This document shows, one piece after another, positions 9,916-18,370 of a stretch of 58,957 bases of DNA (within the stretch, counting starts at the first letter, position 1; every line of letters begins with the position of its first letter). A program made the position numbers and the translations under genes. Under the pieces are notes generated by a model. That model did no database searches, was not told the DNA's origin, and was given only the letters and a program-made list of their open reading frames with translations. This DNA is from Clostridiales bacterium (lineage in GTDB: Bacteria; Bacillota; Clostridia; Oscillospirales; CAG-272), in NCBI GenBank assembly GCA_012727435.1, contig JAAYHB010000026.1:1-58957 (forward strand). Direction: 5' to 3'.

Positions 9916-11451
9916 TTGAAGAAAACCGAAAGAGCGCAGCGGCCGCGCGATATAAGTCTCAGGTGGGAGCTGTTTTTGTACCTCGCACTTTTTATCGTGT
10001 TTGTGCTCGCGGTGGTCTGGCTCTTTCAGGTCAAGCTGCTTGACAGGTTTTATGAGAGCATCAAGCGCCGGGAGCTCATCCGGACGGCAGATACGATTGA
10101 GGAGCATATCGGGAAAAGTTCTCTCTACACAGTAGCATATCAGAATGCGGTGGACTACGGCATTTGTGTCATGGTGCTCCGTATAGAAGGTATAAACGCC
10201 ATCAAGCTGGTTGCTGTGGATGTTACGGGAGACAGCGTACTCTCCAATATGACCGATAAATATGTAACCGAGCTCTATAACAAGTCAAAGGAACAGGGCG
10301 GCGAGTACATCGATAAGCGAACCAAAGGCGAGCTGGCAGACGCCGGACTGTACTACCCCCGTTTCTTTTTCCACCCCCAAAGAGACTACTACACCGACAG
10401 TGATGCCAAAATCGTGAGTACAATATTAATAAGGCTTGTACAAGGCACCGGTGACGAAGAGTACGCGATCCTGCTCAACGTCGAGATGACCCCGATGGGC
10501 GCCGTGGTCAGCACGATGTCGATGCAGTACCTCTGGATAGCCGTGGCGCTGATTGTGGGGTCGCTTTTTCTGGCGCTGATTATATCCCGGACAATATCAA
10601 GGCCTATCGAGCGGATGAACAGCGCAGCAAAGCGACTGGCGTCTGGCAATTACGACGTCAACTTTTCGGGCGAGGGCTTCCGCGAAATCCGCGAGCTTGC
10701 CGACACCCTGAACTACGCCGCGCGCGAGCTCTCAAAAAACGACAGGCTGCAGAAAGAACTGATTGCAAACATCTCTCATGACCTGCGCACGCCGCTGACC
10801 ATGATTACAGGTTACGGCGAGCTGATACGCGACATACCCGGAGAGAACACCCCCGAGAACATTCAGGCCATAATTGACGAGGCAGAAAGGCTCAACCAGC
10901 TTGTCAACGACCTGCTTGACTTATCCAGGCTTCAGGCCGGCGCCGGACAACTCAAAATCTCGCGCTTTAACCTGACAGATACCGTCAGGGATACCATGCA
11001 GAGGTATGAAAAGCTCGTGCAGGCGACAGGTTACAGGATAAACTTCTGGTCTGACCGCGAGGTTTATGTCGAGGCCGACCGCAATATGATTCTGCAGGTC
11101 TTATATAATCTCATTAACAATGCGATAAACTACTCGGGCGAGGAAAAGCTGGTGCGGGTGGTGCAGAGCGTGGGAGAGAAGGTTGTCAGGATATCTGTGA
11201 TAGATACCGGCGAGGGGATACCCCCCGAGCATCTGCCGTATATCTGGGACAGATACTACAAGGTAGATAAGGTTCACCGCCGGGCTGCCGTCGGAACCGG
11301 CATCGGCCTGTCGATTGTTAAAAACGTGCTGGAACTTCACAGGGCGCGATACGGTGTCGACAGCACGCCGGGGAAGGGGAGTACCTTCTGGTTTGAGCTG
11401 CCTACGGTGCCGCCCGACGAAGTTGAAGCGAACACTGAAAACCAAAACTGA
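9916..11451 (+). CDS. sensor histidine kinase (HAMP, HisKA, HATPase)
   Basis: This is the membrane sensor kinase partner of the preceding regulator, 511 residues. A first transmembrane segment near residues 18-37 is followed by an extracytoplasmic sensor of about 160 residues with no family I recognise. A second membrane segment, a HAMP linker, a dimerisation domain with His288 in ISHDLRTPL, and an ATPase domain follow. The ATPase boxes NLINNAINYS, DTGEGIPP and GTGIGLSIVK are intact. Translation probably starts at a TTG codon, chosen because GGGAGG lies 8 nt upstream. The sortase gene begins 60 nt downstream, so kinase, sortase and perhaps the glycosyltransferase are likely one operon. Confidence 0.95.
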   Translation: MKKTERAQRPRDISLRWELFLYLALFIVFVLAVVWLFQVKLLDRFYESIKRRELIRTADTIEEHIGKSSLYTVAYQNAVDYGICVMVLRIEGINAIKLVAVDVTGDSVLSNMTDKYVTELYNKSKEQGGEYIDKRTKGELADAGLYYPRFFFHPQRDYYTDSDAKIVSTILIRLVQGTGDEEYAILLNVEMTPMGAVVSTMSMQYLWIAVALIVGSLFLALIISRTISRPIERMNSAAKRLASGNYDVNFSGEGFREIRELADTLNYAARELSKNDRLQKELIANISHDLRTPLTMITGYGELIRDIPGENTPENIQAIIDEAERLNQLVNDLLDLSRLQAGAGQLKISRFNLTDTVRDTMQRYEKLVQATGYRINFWSDREVYVEADRNMILQVLYNLINNAINYSGEEKLVRVVQSVGEKVVRISVIDTGEGIPPEHLPYIWDRYYKVDKVHRRAAVGTGIGLSIVKNVLELHRARYGVDSTPGKGSTFWFELPTVPPDEVEANTENQN

Positions 11452-11511
11452 AATATCAAAGCCCGGTCTGCCGGAATTCCGGCCCGGTTTCGGAAAGGAA
11501 ATAACCCGCTC

Positions 11512-12480
11512 ATGGCAAATAAAGCAAAGATAAAAAAAGCAATCTGGACAACTCTCATATGTCTTTTTTCAACGGCATTCATAGTCAGCGCCGTTATGCT
11601 GATAAATACCTTTTTGGCATATCAGAAGGCCGCAGACCTTTACGGAAAGGTGCGTGACGAATTTAACAGGGCGATAGAGAAGACCACCGGCAACGCCGCC
11701 GAGACCACTGCAAAGGTTATCTGGTCGAGGGGCGAAGAGACTACCACCTCGCCTGCGCCTGATGGTACGACTATTCCGAATGACTCAACAACCCCGAATA
11801 CAGGCGAGGCAACAACCCCGCCGACCGGCGGCGATACCACTACCGAGCCTCAGGCAACTACGGGGCCCGAGCCGGTGTACAGCGAAAAATTCCTCAACGC
11901 CTGCGAGTTCATCAGGTCGCTTCAGAAGATAAACGACGACGTCATCGGGTATATAGACATTCGCTTTGAAGATAATAATAAGTCAAAGCAGATAAGCTAC
12001 CCGCTGCTTCAGGGTGAGGACAACGAGTATTATGTCACGCACGCCTATGACGGCAGCGAGCTGAAATCCGCCTCGATTTTCCTTGACTACAGGTGCGACA
12101 AGAGCCTTGCAAACAACCGTGTGTCGCTGATCTTCGGACACAACATGAACGACGGCTCAATGTTTCACAAGCTGACCTACTTCAAGCAGCGAAAGTATTT
12201 CGATAATGTAGATATCGTTATCTACACGCTTGACGGTATATATACATACAAGGTTTTCTCTGTCCACAACACCAAGGCCAATGACGGCTACAGCACGATT
12301 TATTTCGGCTCAAGCGACGAGTATCTTGCCTTTATCAAAAAGATGCAGAGCCAGTCGATGCTCATGAGCGGTATCGAGCTTTATGCCACCGACAAGATAA
12401 TCACCCTGTCAACCTGCCTCAATACCTACAAGGACGCAAGGCTGGCGGTTCACGCGGTTCTGGTGAGCATAGAGAATTAA
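11512..12480 (+). CDS. class B sortase with a long Thr/Pro-rich stalk
   Basis: Sortases are membrane transpeptidases that join surface proteins to peptidoglycan. This 322-residue protein has an N-terminal membrane anchor (about residues 12-32), then an unusually long Thr/Pro-rich linker (about residues 60-120), then the catalytic domain. His210 (FGHNM), Cys302 (LSTC) and Arg310 (KDARL) form the expected triad. The TLSTC...R spacing and the FGHNM box fit class B. No LPXTG- or NPQTN-type substrate is encoded in the window, so its client is unknown. The stalk may carry the enzyme through a thick wall. Its place behind a two-component system suggests regulated anchoring. Confidence 0.9.
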   Translation: MANKAKIKKAIWTTLICLFSTAFIVSAVMLINTFLAYQKAADLYGKVRDEFNRAIEKTTGNAAETTAKVIWSRGEETTTSPAPDGTTIPNDSTTPNTGEATTPPTGGDTTTEPQATTGPEPVYSEKFLNACEFIRSLQKINDDVIGYIDIRFEDNNKSKQISYPLLQGEDNEYYVTHAYDGSELKSASIFLDYRCDKSLANNRVSLIFGHNMNDGSMFHKLTYFKQRKYFDNVDIVIYTLDGIYTYKVFSVHNTKANDGYSTIYFGSSDEYLAFIKKMQSQSMLMSGIELYATDKIITLSTCLNTYKDARLAVHAVLVSIEN

Positions 12481-12546
12481 AACACCCGGCAGCCCGGGGC
12501 TGCTGCAATTTACGGCAGCCGGATGCGATAAAACAAAGGAGTTTCA

Positions 12547-13272
12547 ATGACAAAGCAGATATCGGTCATAATACCGATGTACAATGAAAGACCCATCATC
12601 GAGAACACCGCCCGAACGCTCTGTCAATACATGTCCGGTCGTTTTGAGGACGGGACTTGGGAGGTTATCTTCTCGGACGACGGCAGCAGCGACGGCAGCG
12701 GCGAGGCTGTCAGAGCGCTGAATCTGCCGGGCGTGCAGGTGGTGGGATACGAAAAGAACCGCGGGAAGGGCTGTGCCGTTCGCACCGCCATGCTGGCCGC
12801 CGAGGGCGACATCAGGATGTTCACCGACGCCGATCTTGCATACGGCACCGAGGTAATAGGCCGCTTTACAGATGCTCTGAAAAACAATCCCGACGCCGAT
12901 ATACTAATAGGTTCCCGGAACCTGAGCGCCGACGGCTACGAGGGGTATACCTTTATACGCCGGCTGGCGTCAAAGGTTTACCTGAGGCTGCTCTGTATCG
13001 TCGGGGGGTTCAGGCTGACAGATTCTCAGTGCGGCTGCAAGGCCTTCCGGCGCGAGGCGGTACAGGAAATTTTCAGCCGCTGCAGGGTCGACGGCTGGGC
13101 GTTTGACTTTGAGGTGATTCTGCGCGCCGGGAAGTATGGCTTTAAAATATCCGAAATTCCGGTCAAGGTGATGTGTCACCGCGAATCTAAAATCAGCCTG
13201 CTTCGCGATGCAGTCAAAATGCTCTTTGACCTGTGGCGCATGAAAAAGGAAATCAAGCGGGAGAAGGATTGA
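12547..13272 (+). CDS. family 2 glycosyltransferase, dolichyl-phosphate glucose synthase-like
   Basis: This GT-A enzyme of 241 residues probably transfers a sugar from a nucleotide donor to a polyprenyl phosphate. Family segments are visible: VIIPMYNE at the N-terminus, FSDDGSSDGS, KNRGKGCAVRTAM, the metal-binding FTDADLAYG, and DSQCGCKAFRR near the acceptor site. It has no membrane helices, as in the ALG5-like group that acts at the membrane face. AAAGGAG precedes the ATG. It lies 66 nt downstream of the sortase and may be co-transcribed with it. The exact donor and acceptor cannot be read from the sequence. Confidence 0.88.
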   Translation: MTKQISVIIPMYNERPIIENTARTLCQYMSGRFEDGTWEVIFSDDGSSDGSGEAVRALNLPGVQVVGYEKNRGKGCAVRTAMLAAEGDIRMFTDADLAYGTEVIGRFTDALKNNPDADILIGSRNLSADGYEGYTFIRRLASKVYLRLLCIVGGFRLTDSQCGCKAFRREAVQEIFSRCRVDGWAFDFEVILRAGKYGFKISEIPVKVMCHRESKISLLRDAVKMLFDLWRMKKEIKREKD

Positions 13273-13302
13273 AAATTGCGGGGGCGAGGCCCCAAACTCC
13301 CG

Positions 13303-13331
13303 CTTTGACCCTTTTTGAAAAAGGGTCAAAG
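13303..13331. repeat. perfect 29-bp palindrome between convergent genes
   Basis: Two 14-nt arms (CTTTGACCCTTTTT and its exact complement) surround one central G. It lies between the end of the glycosyltransferase (plus) and the end of hprK (minus). A stem with A/T at the tip could end transcription from both sides, yet neither flank has a T-run. Its symmetry and setting also fit a dispersed palindromic repeat of the kind scattered through clostridial genomes. Confidence 0.6.
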
Positions 13332-13396
13332 AACCCTAAACTTTATAACCAAATCGCTAATAGAGCAGCGCGGGCCCCGCATCCCGCGCTGTACTT

Positions 13397-14344
13397 TTAT
13401 TCATCATTATTTTCTTTGTTATGATTGTTAAGCTGCATCATCAGCTTTTTGCTGAACTCCTCGGCGGTGTTGTACCCCATTTTCTTCAGGCGGTTGTTCA
13501 TCGCCGCGATTTCAAGGATAATGGCAAGGTTGCGCCCCGGCTTTACCGGTATGGTAATGCAGGGGAGCTCAATGCCGAGTATGTTTATCTTCTGTTCGTC
13601 CAGTCCGAGCCGGTCGTACAGCTTGCCCTGAACCCAGTGCTCAAGGTTGATGACAAGGTCGATTTTTTCGGTATTGTTGACCGCCCCCATGCCGAAAAGC
13701 CGGCGCACGTCGACAATGCCGATTCCGCGCAACTCGACATAGTGCCTGATTATCTCGGGCGCGCTGCCGACCAGGGTCTTGGCCGATACGCGCTTGATTT
13801 CAACCGCGTCGTCGGCGATAAGCCTGTGGCCGCGCTTGACCAGCTCAATTGCGGTCTCGCTTTTGCCGACCCCGCTGTCGCCGAGCAACAGCAGGCCTTC
13901 GCCGTAAACCTCGACCAGTACCCCGTGCCGGGTGATGCGGGGGGCTAAGTGCAGGTTGAGCGAGGCGATGAGCGCTGCCATGAGCGGGCTTGTCTTTTCC
14001 TTCGAGTGCAGAAGCGGCACCCCGTTTTCTTTCGCGCAGGTGATAAACTCCCCAAAAATATCAAGACCCGAGGCAACAATTACTGCCGCGACTTTGGTCT
14101 TCATGAAGTTGCTGATCGCCGTCGCGCGGGCCTGCGGGGTCATGTCCGACAGGAAATGGTATTCGGCCCTGCCGACTATCTGTATGCGGCTGGGCTCAAA
14201 AAGCTTGAAAAAGCCTGCAAGCGCCAGCCCCGGCCGGTTGACCTCGGGGTTGGTTATTGCTATGTTCCGGTCGGGAACGTATATTTCCTCAAACCCGAAT
14301 TCCTCGATAAGCTGGCGTAAAGGTATTGAATATCCCGAATTCAT
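13397..14344 (-). CDS. hprK: HPr kinase/phosphorylase
   Basis: HPrK phosphorylates Ser46 of HPr and reverses the reaction, controlling carbon catabolite repression in Gram-positive bacteria. The 315-residue length is typical. The N-terminal regulatory domain is followed by the catalytic core with the Walker A motif GDSGVGKS (about residues 154-161). The conserved ITRHGVLVEVYG precedes it. The signature IPVKPGRNLAIILEIAAMN near the C-terminus follows the HPrK/P-specific motif region. This ties the cell to HPr/CcpA-type control, which may interact with the LacI-regulated locus further on. No hpr or lgt gene adjoins it here. Confidence 0.96.
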   Translation of the reverse strand: MNSGYSIPLRQLIEEFGFEEIYVPDRNIAITNPEVNRPGLALAGFFKLFEPSRIQIVGRAEYHFLSDMTPQARATAISNFMKTKVAAVIVASGLDIFGEFITCAKENGVPLLHSKEKTSPLMAALIASLNLHLAPRITRHGVLVEVYGEGLLLLGDSGVGKSETAIELVKRGHRLIADDAVEIKRVSAKTLVGSAPEIIRHYVELRGIGIVDVRRLFGMGAVNNTEKIDLVINLEHWVQGKLYDRLGLDEQKINILGIELPCITIPVKPGRNLAIILEIAAMNNRLKKMGYNTAEEFSKKLMMQLNNHNKENNDE

Positions 14345-14655
14345 AAATCTTGTCCTTCCCCTGACTTATCTCACCCCCGCTACCGGCCGGCGCGCGGCTT
14401 TGGGCGGAGGCTTTTTTACCTTCAAAAAGCAGAGATACTCAGAATGCCCTCTCATACCCGGTCTCGGTATATCGGCACGAATTATTTTAACATAAAACGA
14501 ATTATTTTGAAATACTAAAAAAGAATATTTTCGCAAATCGCGCCTGGAGCGGGCCTATTCATAAAAAATTCACAATAATATGTTAAAATACAATGTCACT
14601 GAGTAATTATATCCTAGAGCGGTACAAATACCGCCGGGGCGGCATGGGGGTAATT
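14345..14655. other. intergenic region between divergent hprK and a PpiC-like gene
   Basis: About 310 bases hold the divergent starts. A/T-rich segments near 14500-14595 offer -10-like hexamers (TAAAAT at 14584-14589) but no convincing -35. A short hairpin (GCTTTTT/AAAAAGC) lies near 14410-14430. I see no gene here. Confidence 0.4.
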
Positions 14656-15669
14656 ATGAAAAAAATCGGGCTGCGCGTCTGCGCGATTCTTTGTACAATA
14701 TTTTTTCTTGCCGGACTTTTCGGCTGCTCGGCCTCACGGCCGATTAAGGGCACCGAAGAGGAGCTGGCCGTTGTCGGCAAGGTCGCCGGTTTTGATGTGC
14801 TCTATGAGGAGCTTCGCTTTGTGACTGTAAACTATAAAAACTATCTCAAAGAAAAATACGGCGAAGACATCTGGGACAGCGCGGAAAGCGCTGAGAAATA
14901 CCGCGCCGAGCTAGAGGAGCTGGTCTACCGGAACCTTACCGCCAATTATGCCGTGCTCTCGCTCTGCGCCGAGGTGGGAATCAGCATTGAAGAAAAGGAA
15001 ATCCAGAAGGCGGTGCAGGAGCAGCTCGACGAACTTGTTGATGAGCTTGGCAGCCGGAAGGCATACAAGGAGTATCTGTCTGAAAATTGTTTAACCGACC
15101 ACTTTGTGCGCTTCACGCTTGGCGTTGACATCTGCTACAGCGAACTTTACTATGTTTATGTCTACGACCTCGGTCTTATCGAGTACGACGAAGATAAACT
15201 GTATGATTTCATCATGGACGGCAACTTCGTGCGCACACTCCATGTCTATATACAGAACGACTCCGGAGATGACATTGAAGAGAACCGCAAAAAGGCAAAT
15301 CAGGTACGCGAGCAGTTGCTTGCCGGGGCAGATATCAAATCAATTATCGGCAGCTCGGTTAACGAGGACTTCTATCTGACTACCACAAACGGTTATTACT
15401 TCACCCGGGGCGAGATGATTAAGACCTACGAGGAAGCGGCCTTCTCGCTTGAAATCGGGGGTGTGAGTGAGGTAATTGAAACCGCAACAGGTTTTTATGT
15501 AATCCAGAGATTTGAACTCGACCCGCAGTATGTGCTGACCAATCTTGCCCAGCTCGTGAAGAATTACCAGTACGCAAAGCTAAACGCCTATGTTGACGAG
15601 CGTCAGGGCGAGCTTGAGTTCGTGCCCAACGAATACGGCAGGAGCATTGACCTGACGGCAATCGAGTGA
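14656..15669 (+). CDS. PpiC/SurA-like peptidyl-prolyl isomerase lipoprotein
   Basis: This is a predicted exported lipoprotein with a lipobox (LAGLFGC) after a short signal peptide. The rest resembles SurA/PrsA foldases: an N-terminal helical chaperone part followed by a parvulin-like segment ending in GGVSEVIETATGFYVIQRFE, the usual end of a PpiC domain. The role would be folding exported proteins. I start it at 14656, where a G-rich site (GGGGG) lies 5 nt upstream of an ATG that opens the signal peptide directly; the reading frame extends 63 nt further upstream. The central rotamase part is divergent, so enzyme activity is uncertain. Confidence 0.75.
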   Translation: MKKIGLRVCAILCTIFFLAGLFGCSASRPIKGTEEELAVVGKVAGFDVLYEELRFVTVNYKNYLKEKYGEDIWDSAESAEKYRAELEELVYRNLTANYAVLSLCAEVGISIEEKEIQKAVQEQLDELVDELGSRKAYKEYLSENCLTDHFVRFTLGVDICYSELYYVYVYDLGLIEYDEDKLYDFIMDGNFVRTLHVYIQNDSGDDIEENRKKANQVREQLLAGADIKSIIGSSVNEDFYLTTTNGYYFTRGEMIKTYEEAAFSLEIGGVSEVIETATGFYVIQRFELDPQYVLTNLAQLVKNYQYAKLNAYVDERQGELEFVPNEYGRSIDLTAIE

Positions 15670-15732
15670 CAAGGGCGGCAGCCGACATGTATGTATCAGT
15701 TTTCAGTCGCAAAAAGCATCAGGGGGCCTGAA

Positions 15733-16722
15733 ATGAACCGCAGGTTACGCAGGAAGCTGCGCATCGGCGCGCATTTAAGTGTCGAGAAAAGCGCAAGGGT
15801 CGGCAAAATTGCACTGATAGTGCTCTCGGGGCTTATACTGCTCATAGTGCTTACCGTTATATGGGGAAATTCGCTGAGAAAAAAGGCCGAGGAGTCAAAA
15901 AACGGGGATAACACCGAGCCTATTGGTGAGACAGACTCAATCGGCATGACCGACGCCGACGGGGACCGGCAAAACCTTCCGCTACCGGCTTTCGACCCTG
16001 CCAAGGTTCCGGTAATCAACGGTGAGTATATAATCCTGTCGAGCAGCCGGACTATTGACTGGGGCGAGCGCGCCTCCGAGCTGAAAATGAAGGGTACTTC
16101 GGCAGTGTCGCTGATACTTTATTACACCGAGGGTGGCCGGGGAGTCCTCAATTTTTCGTCCAAGACCGCTCAAGCGTTAAGCGAGCAGGCGGCAAACAAC
16201 AGCAAGGCCAATCTTTTTGAGGTTACCGGAGAGCTCGACATAGCCGGAATATATACCAGCGGCTGCTTTTATATCAACTACACTTCAATGTCGACTCCCG
16301 CGCTTATCAGTATCTACCGCTCATATGAGGCGGCACTGGTCGCCGAGGCGGCTCATGCCGGGTTTTCGGATATATTGCTTTTCGGATTCAACACAGACGA
16401 AGCTGCCGCCAAGGAGGCGGCGAGGTTTATCGGGGCGGTCCGCGAGCTTGAGAAAAATTCTCTCATAGGGATTGCCATCCCCGCTGCGGCGGTAAAAAGC
16501 CCCGAGGCCGAACCGATTTTTGCCGGCTTTGCCGCGGTCGCAGAATTTCTGGCCCTTGATCTCAGCAAGGTAAAAAACCAAGAAAGCCTTATGACCGAGC
16601 TCGAGGGGGCATCGGGTTATATAAAAAAATACAATCTTCGGCTTGTTCTGCCCGAGAGCCTTGCCGATTCGGTCGGAGCCCTGGCAGAGGCCGGCTATAA
16701 AAACTGGCAGCTTGTGCCCTGA
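15733..16722 (+). CDS. membrane-anchored protein with a possible glycoside-hydrolase-like TIM barrel
   Basis: I do not recognise this gene with certainty. It has a short basic N-terminus, one membrane segment (about residues 28-48), a polar linker and an extracellular domain of about 240 residues. That domain alternates hydrophobic strands and helices (for example SAVSLILYYTEG, FSDILLFGFNTD, LIGIAIPAAA, FLALDLSKV, LRLVLPES), as in a TIM barrel of the GH18 or DUF4015 type. No catalytic acid pair can be named safely. AGGGGG lies 6 nt before the ATG at 15733, which decides the start. It sits between a foldase-like lipoprotein and uppP, which suggests a cell-envelope job. Confidence 0.5.
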   Translation: MNRRLRRKLRIGAHLSVEKSARVGKIALIVLSGLILLIVLTVIWGNSLRKKAEESKNGDNTEPIGETDSIGMTDADGDRQNLPLPAFDPAKVPVINGEYIILSSSRTIDWGERASELKMKGTSAVSLILYYTEGGRGVLNFSSKTAQALSEQAANNSKANLFEVTGELDIAGIYTSGCFYINYTSMSTPALISIYRSYEAALVAEAAHAGFSDILLFGFNTDEAAAKEAARFIGAVRELEKNSLIGIAIPAAAVKSPEAEPIFAGFAAVAEFLALDLSKVKNQESLMTELEGASGYIKKYNLRLVLPESLADSVGALAEAGYKNWQLVP

Positions 16723-16779
16723 AACGCAGCAGAGAAGGGCGGTCGGCACCACTGATTATCTTGTTCTGAGAGGGAACTT

Positions 16780-17667
16780 GTGATGACAGAAATTCTGAAG
16801 GCGATACTGTACGGAATTGTCGAAGGTGTCACCGAATGGCTGCCGATAAGCTCCACCGGACACCTGATACTTCTCAATGAATTTCTCGGGCTGAATGTCG
16901 GCGCAGAACTCGGCCCCGATTTTGCCGGCGAGTTCTGGGAGATGTTCGAGGTGGTGATACAGCTCGGCGCAATTCTGGCGGTCGTTGTGATGTTTTTCAC
17001 AAGGCTCAACCCCTTCACACCCAAAAAGAACGAACCCGAGAAAAAGGAAACCTGGGCCATCTGGTTTAAGGTGGTTGTCGCCAGCATTCCGGCTGCCATA
17101 GTCGGGCTGGTGCTTGATAAGGTTATTGAGAGACTCACCGGGCGCGACATTGAGGGCTGGCTGTACAACGCCTGGGTGGTTTCGGCGGCGCTTGTCGTGT
17201 ACGGGGTGCTTTTTATCATTATCGAAAAAGCGCGCCGCAGCAGCGAGCCGATAATCACCGGAACTCAGGATATAACATATAAAAATGCTTTTATTATCGG
17301 TGTATTCCAGATGCTCGCTATAATTCCCGGCACCTCGCGCTCGGGCTCGACGATTCTCGGGGCGATGCTCCTCGGGATGTCGCGCAGCGCCGCGGCCGAG
17401 TTTTCATTCTTCATGGCAATCCCCGCCATGGCCGGGGCGAGTCTTATCAAAATGTACGGGTTTTTTGATTATGTCGCCGAGAGCGGTGTCGGGGTGCCTG
17501 CCGCGGCGTGGGGAGTGCTGCTTGCGGCCTGTGTTACCGCCTTCTTGGTATCTATGGTGGCTATTAGGTTTCTCATGGACTTTGTCAGGCGGCACACCTT
17601 CACGCCTTTCGGAATCTACCGCATAGCGCTCGGCGCGCTGGTGCTTCTGTACTTTATTTTAATCTGA
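16780..17667 (+). CDS. uppP: undecaprenyl-diphosphatase UppP (BacA)
   Basis: UppP is an integral membrane enzyme that recycles undecaprenyl pyrophosphate to the monophosphate carrier for peptidoglycan synthesis, and it can give bacitracin tolerance. The 295-residue length is normal. Both active-site signatures are present: EGVTEWLPISSTGHL near the N-terminus and PGTSRSGSTI in the middle. About eight membrane helices can be traced. Start is GTG at 16780 or ATG at 16783, both close behind GAGAGGG. The Toprim gene begins 6 nt after its end, so the two are co-transcribed. Confidence 0.96.
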   Translation: MMTEILKAILYGIVEGVTEWLPISSTGHLILLNEFLGLNVGAELGPDFAGEFWEMFEVVIQLGAILAVVVMFFTRLNPFTPKKNEPEKKETWAIWFKVVVASIPAAIVGLVLDKVIERLTGRDIEGWLYNAWVVSAALVVYGVLFIIIEKARRSSEPIITGTQDITYKNAFIIGVFQMLAIIPGTSRSGSTILGAMLLGMSRSAAAEFSFFMAIPAMAGASLIKMYGFFDYVAESGVGVPAAAWGVLLAACVTAFLVSMVAIRFLMDFVRRHTFTPFGIYRIALGALVLLYFILI

Positions 17668-17673
17668 CGTGAC

Positions 17674-18270
17674 ATGGAAAAGCTGAGAATACCGTACCCC
17701 GTGATAGTCGAGGGGAAATACGACAAGCAGCGCCTGAAGTCGGTGATAGAGGCGCAGATAATCACGACAGACGGCTTCGGGTTGTTCAAAAAGTCCGAGC
17801 GGGCAGCGCTCATCCGCGCGCTGGCTAAAAAGAGCCGTATAATCGTTTTGACAGACAGCGACGGGGCGGGGAGGGTCATCCGCTCGCATATTTCGGGTCT
17901 TGTGCCGAAGGACAGGCTAATACAGCTATATATCCCTAAAATCCCCGGCAGGGAACGCCGCAAGCCGGCACCCTCCGCCGAGGGGACGCTTGGCGTCGAG
18001 GGGATGGAGACCGGGATATTGCACAAGTTGTTTTTACCCTATGCCGGCTCCGGGGCGGCTGACATGATGGCACAAAACCCGCTTTCAAAGACCGATTTTT
18101 ATATCGACGGACTCTCGGGCGGGCCTGAAAGTAAAAAGAAGCGTGACGCGCTGGCCGGAAAGCTCGGGCTGCCGACCGGGATGTCGGCCAATGCCCTCCT
18201 TGAAGCGGTGAGGCTGCTTTGCCCGTATGAAAAGTACCTTGAGCTTGTCGGGCGGAGGAAGGAAGAATAA
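17674..18270 (+). CDS. RNase M5-like Toprim protein (DUF4093 type)
   Basis: A 198-residue protein with an N-terminal Toprim domain. The catalytic glutamate lies in VIVEGKYD and the acidic motif in VLTDSDGAGRVIR. The middle (KIPGRERR, GTLGVEGME) and the C-terminal helical part (about residues 148-198) match the RNase M5-related family annotated as DUF4093. RNase M5 matures 5S rRNA, but this subgroup is not shown to do so, so a nuclease role is inferred. It directly follows uppP. A hairpin lies just after its stop. Confidence 0.75.
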   Translation: MEKLRIPYPVIVEGKYDKQRLKSVIEAQIITTDGFGLFKKSERAALIRALAKKSRIIVLTDSDGAGRVIRSHISGLVPKDRLIQLYIPKIPGRERRKPAPSAEGTLGVEGMETGILHKLFLPYAGSGAADMMAQNPLSKTDFYIDGLSGGPESKKKRDALAGKLGLPTGMSANALLEAVRLLCPYEKYLELVGRRKEE

Positions 18271-18311
18271 AGGTCTTTTTGTTTTTATGCAAGTAAAAAA
18301 CAAAAAAACCT
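18271..18311 (+). terminator. A/T-rich hairpin after the Toprim gene
   Basis: Nearly complementary arms (AGGTCTTTTTGTTTTT and its partner, one mismatch) surround an 8-nt loop immediately after the stop codon. It probably ends the uppP-Toprim transcript. Confidence 0.55.
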
Positions 18312-18312
18312 C

Positions 18313-18341
18313 TTACATTTTTCAGATTTATATGATATAAT
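18313..18341 (+). promoter_or_regulatory. promoter of the DUF1538/P-II unit
   Basis: TTACAT at 18313-18318 and TATAAT at 18336-18341 are 17 nt apart, upstream of the DUF1538 gene. Confidence 0.6.
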
Positions 18342-18370
18342 AAACTGCGGCATAAAGATCAAGCCGCGTT

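Noticed and set aside
9049-10107. A 352-codon open frame on the minus strand opposite the response regulator and kinase
   Set aside because: It is fully antisense to two genes with intact family motifs, has no recognisable domain and reflects codon bias on the opposite strand.
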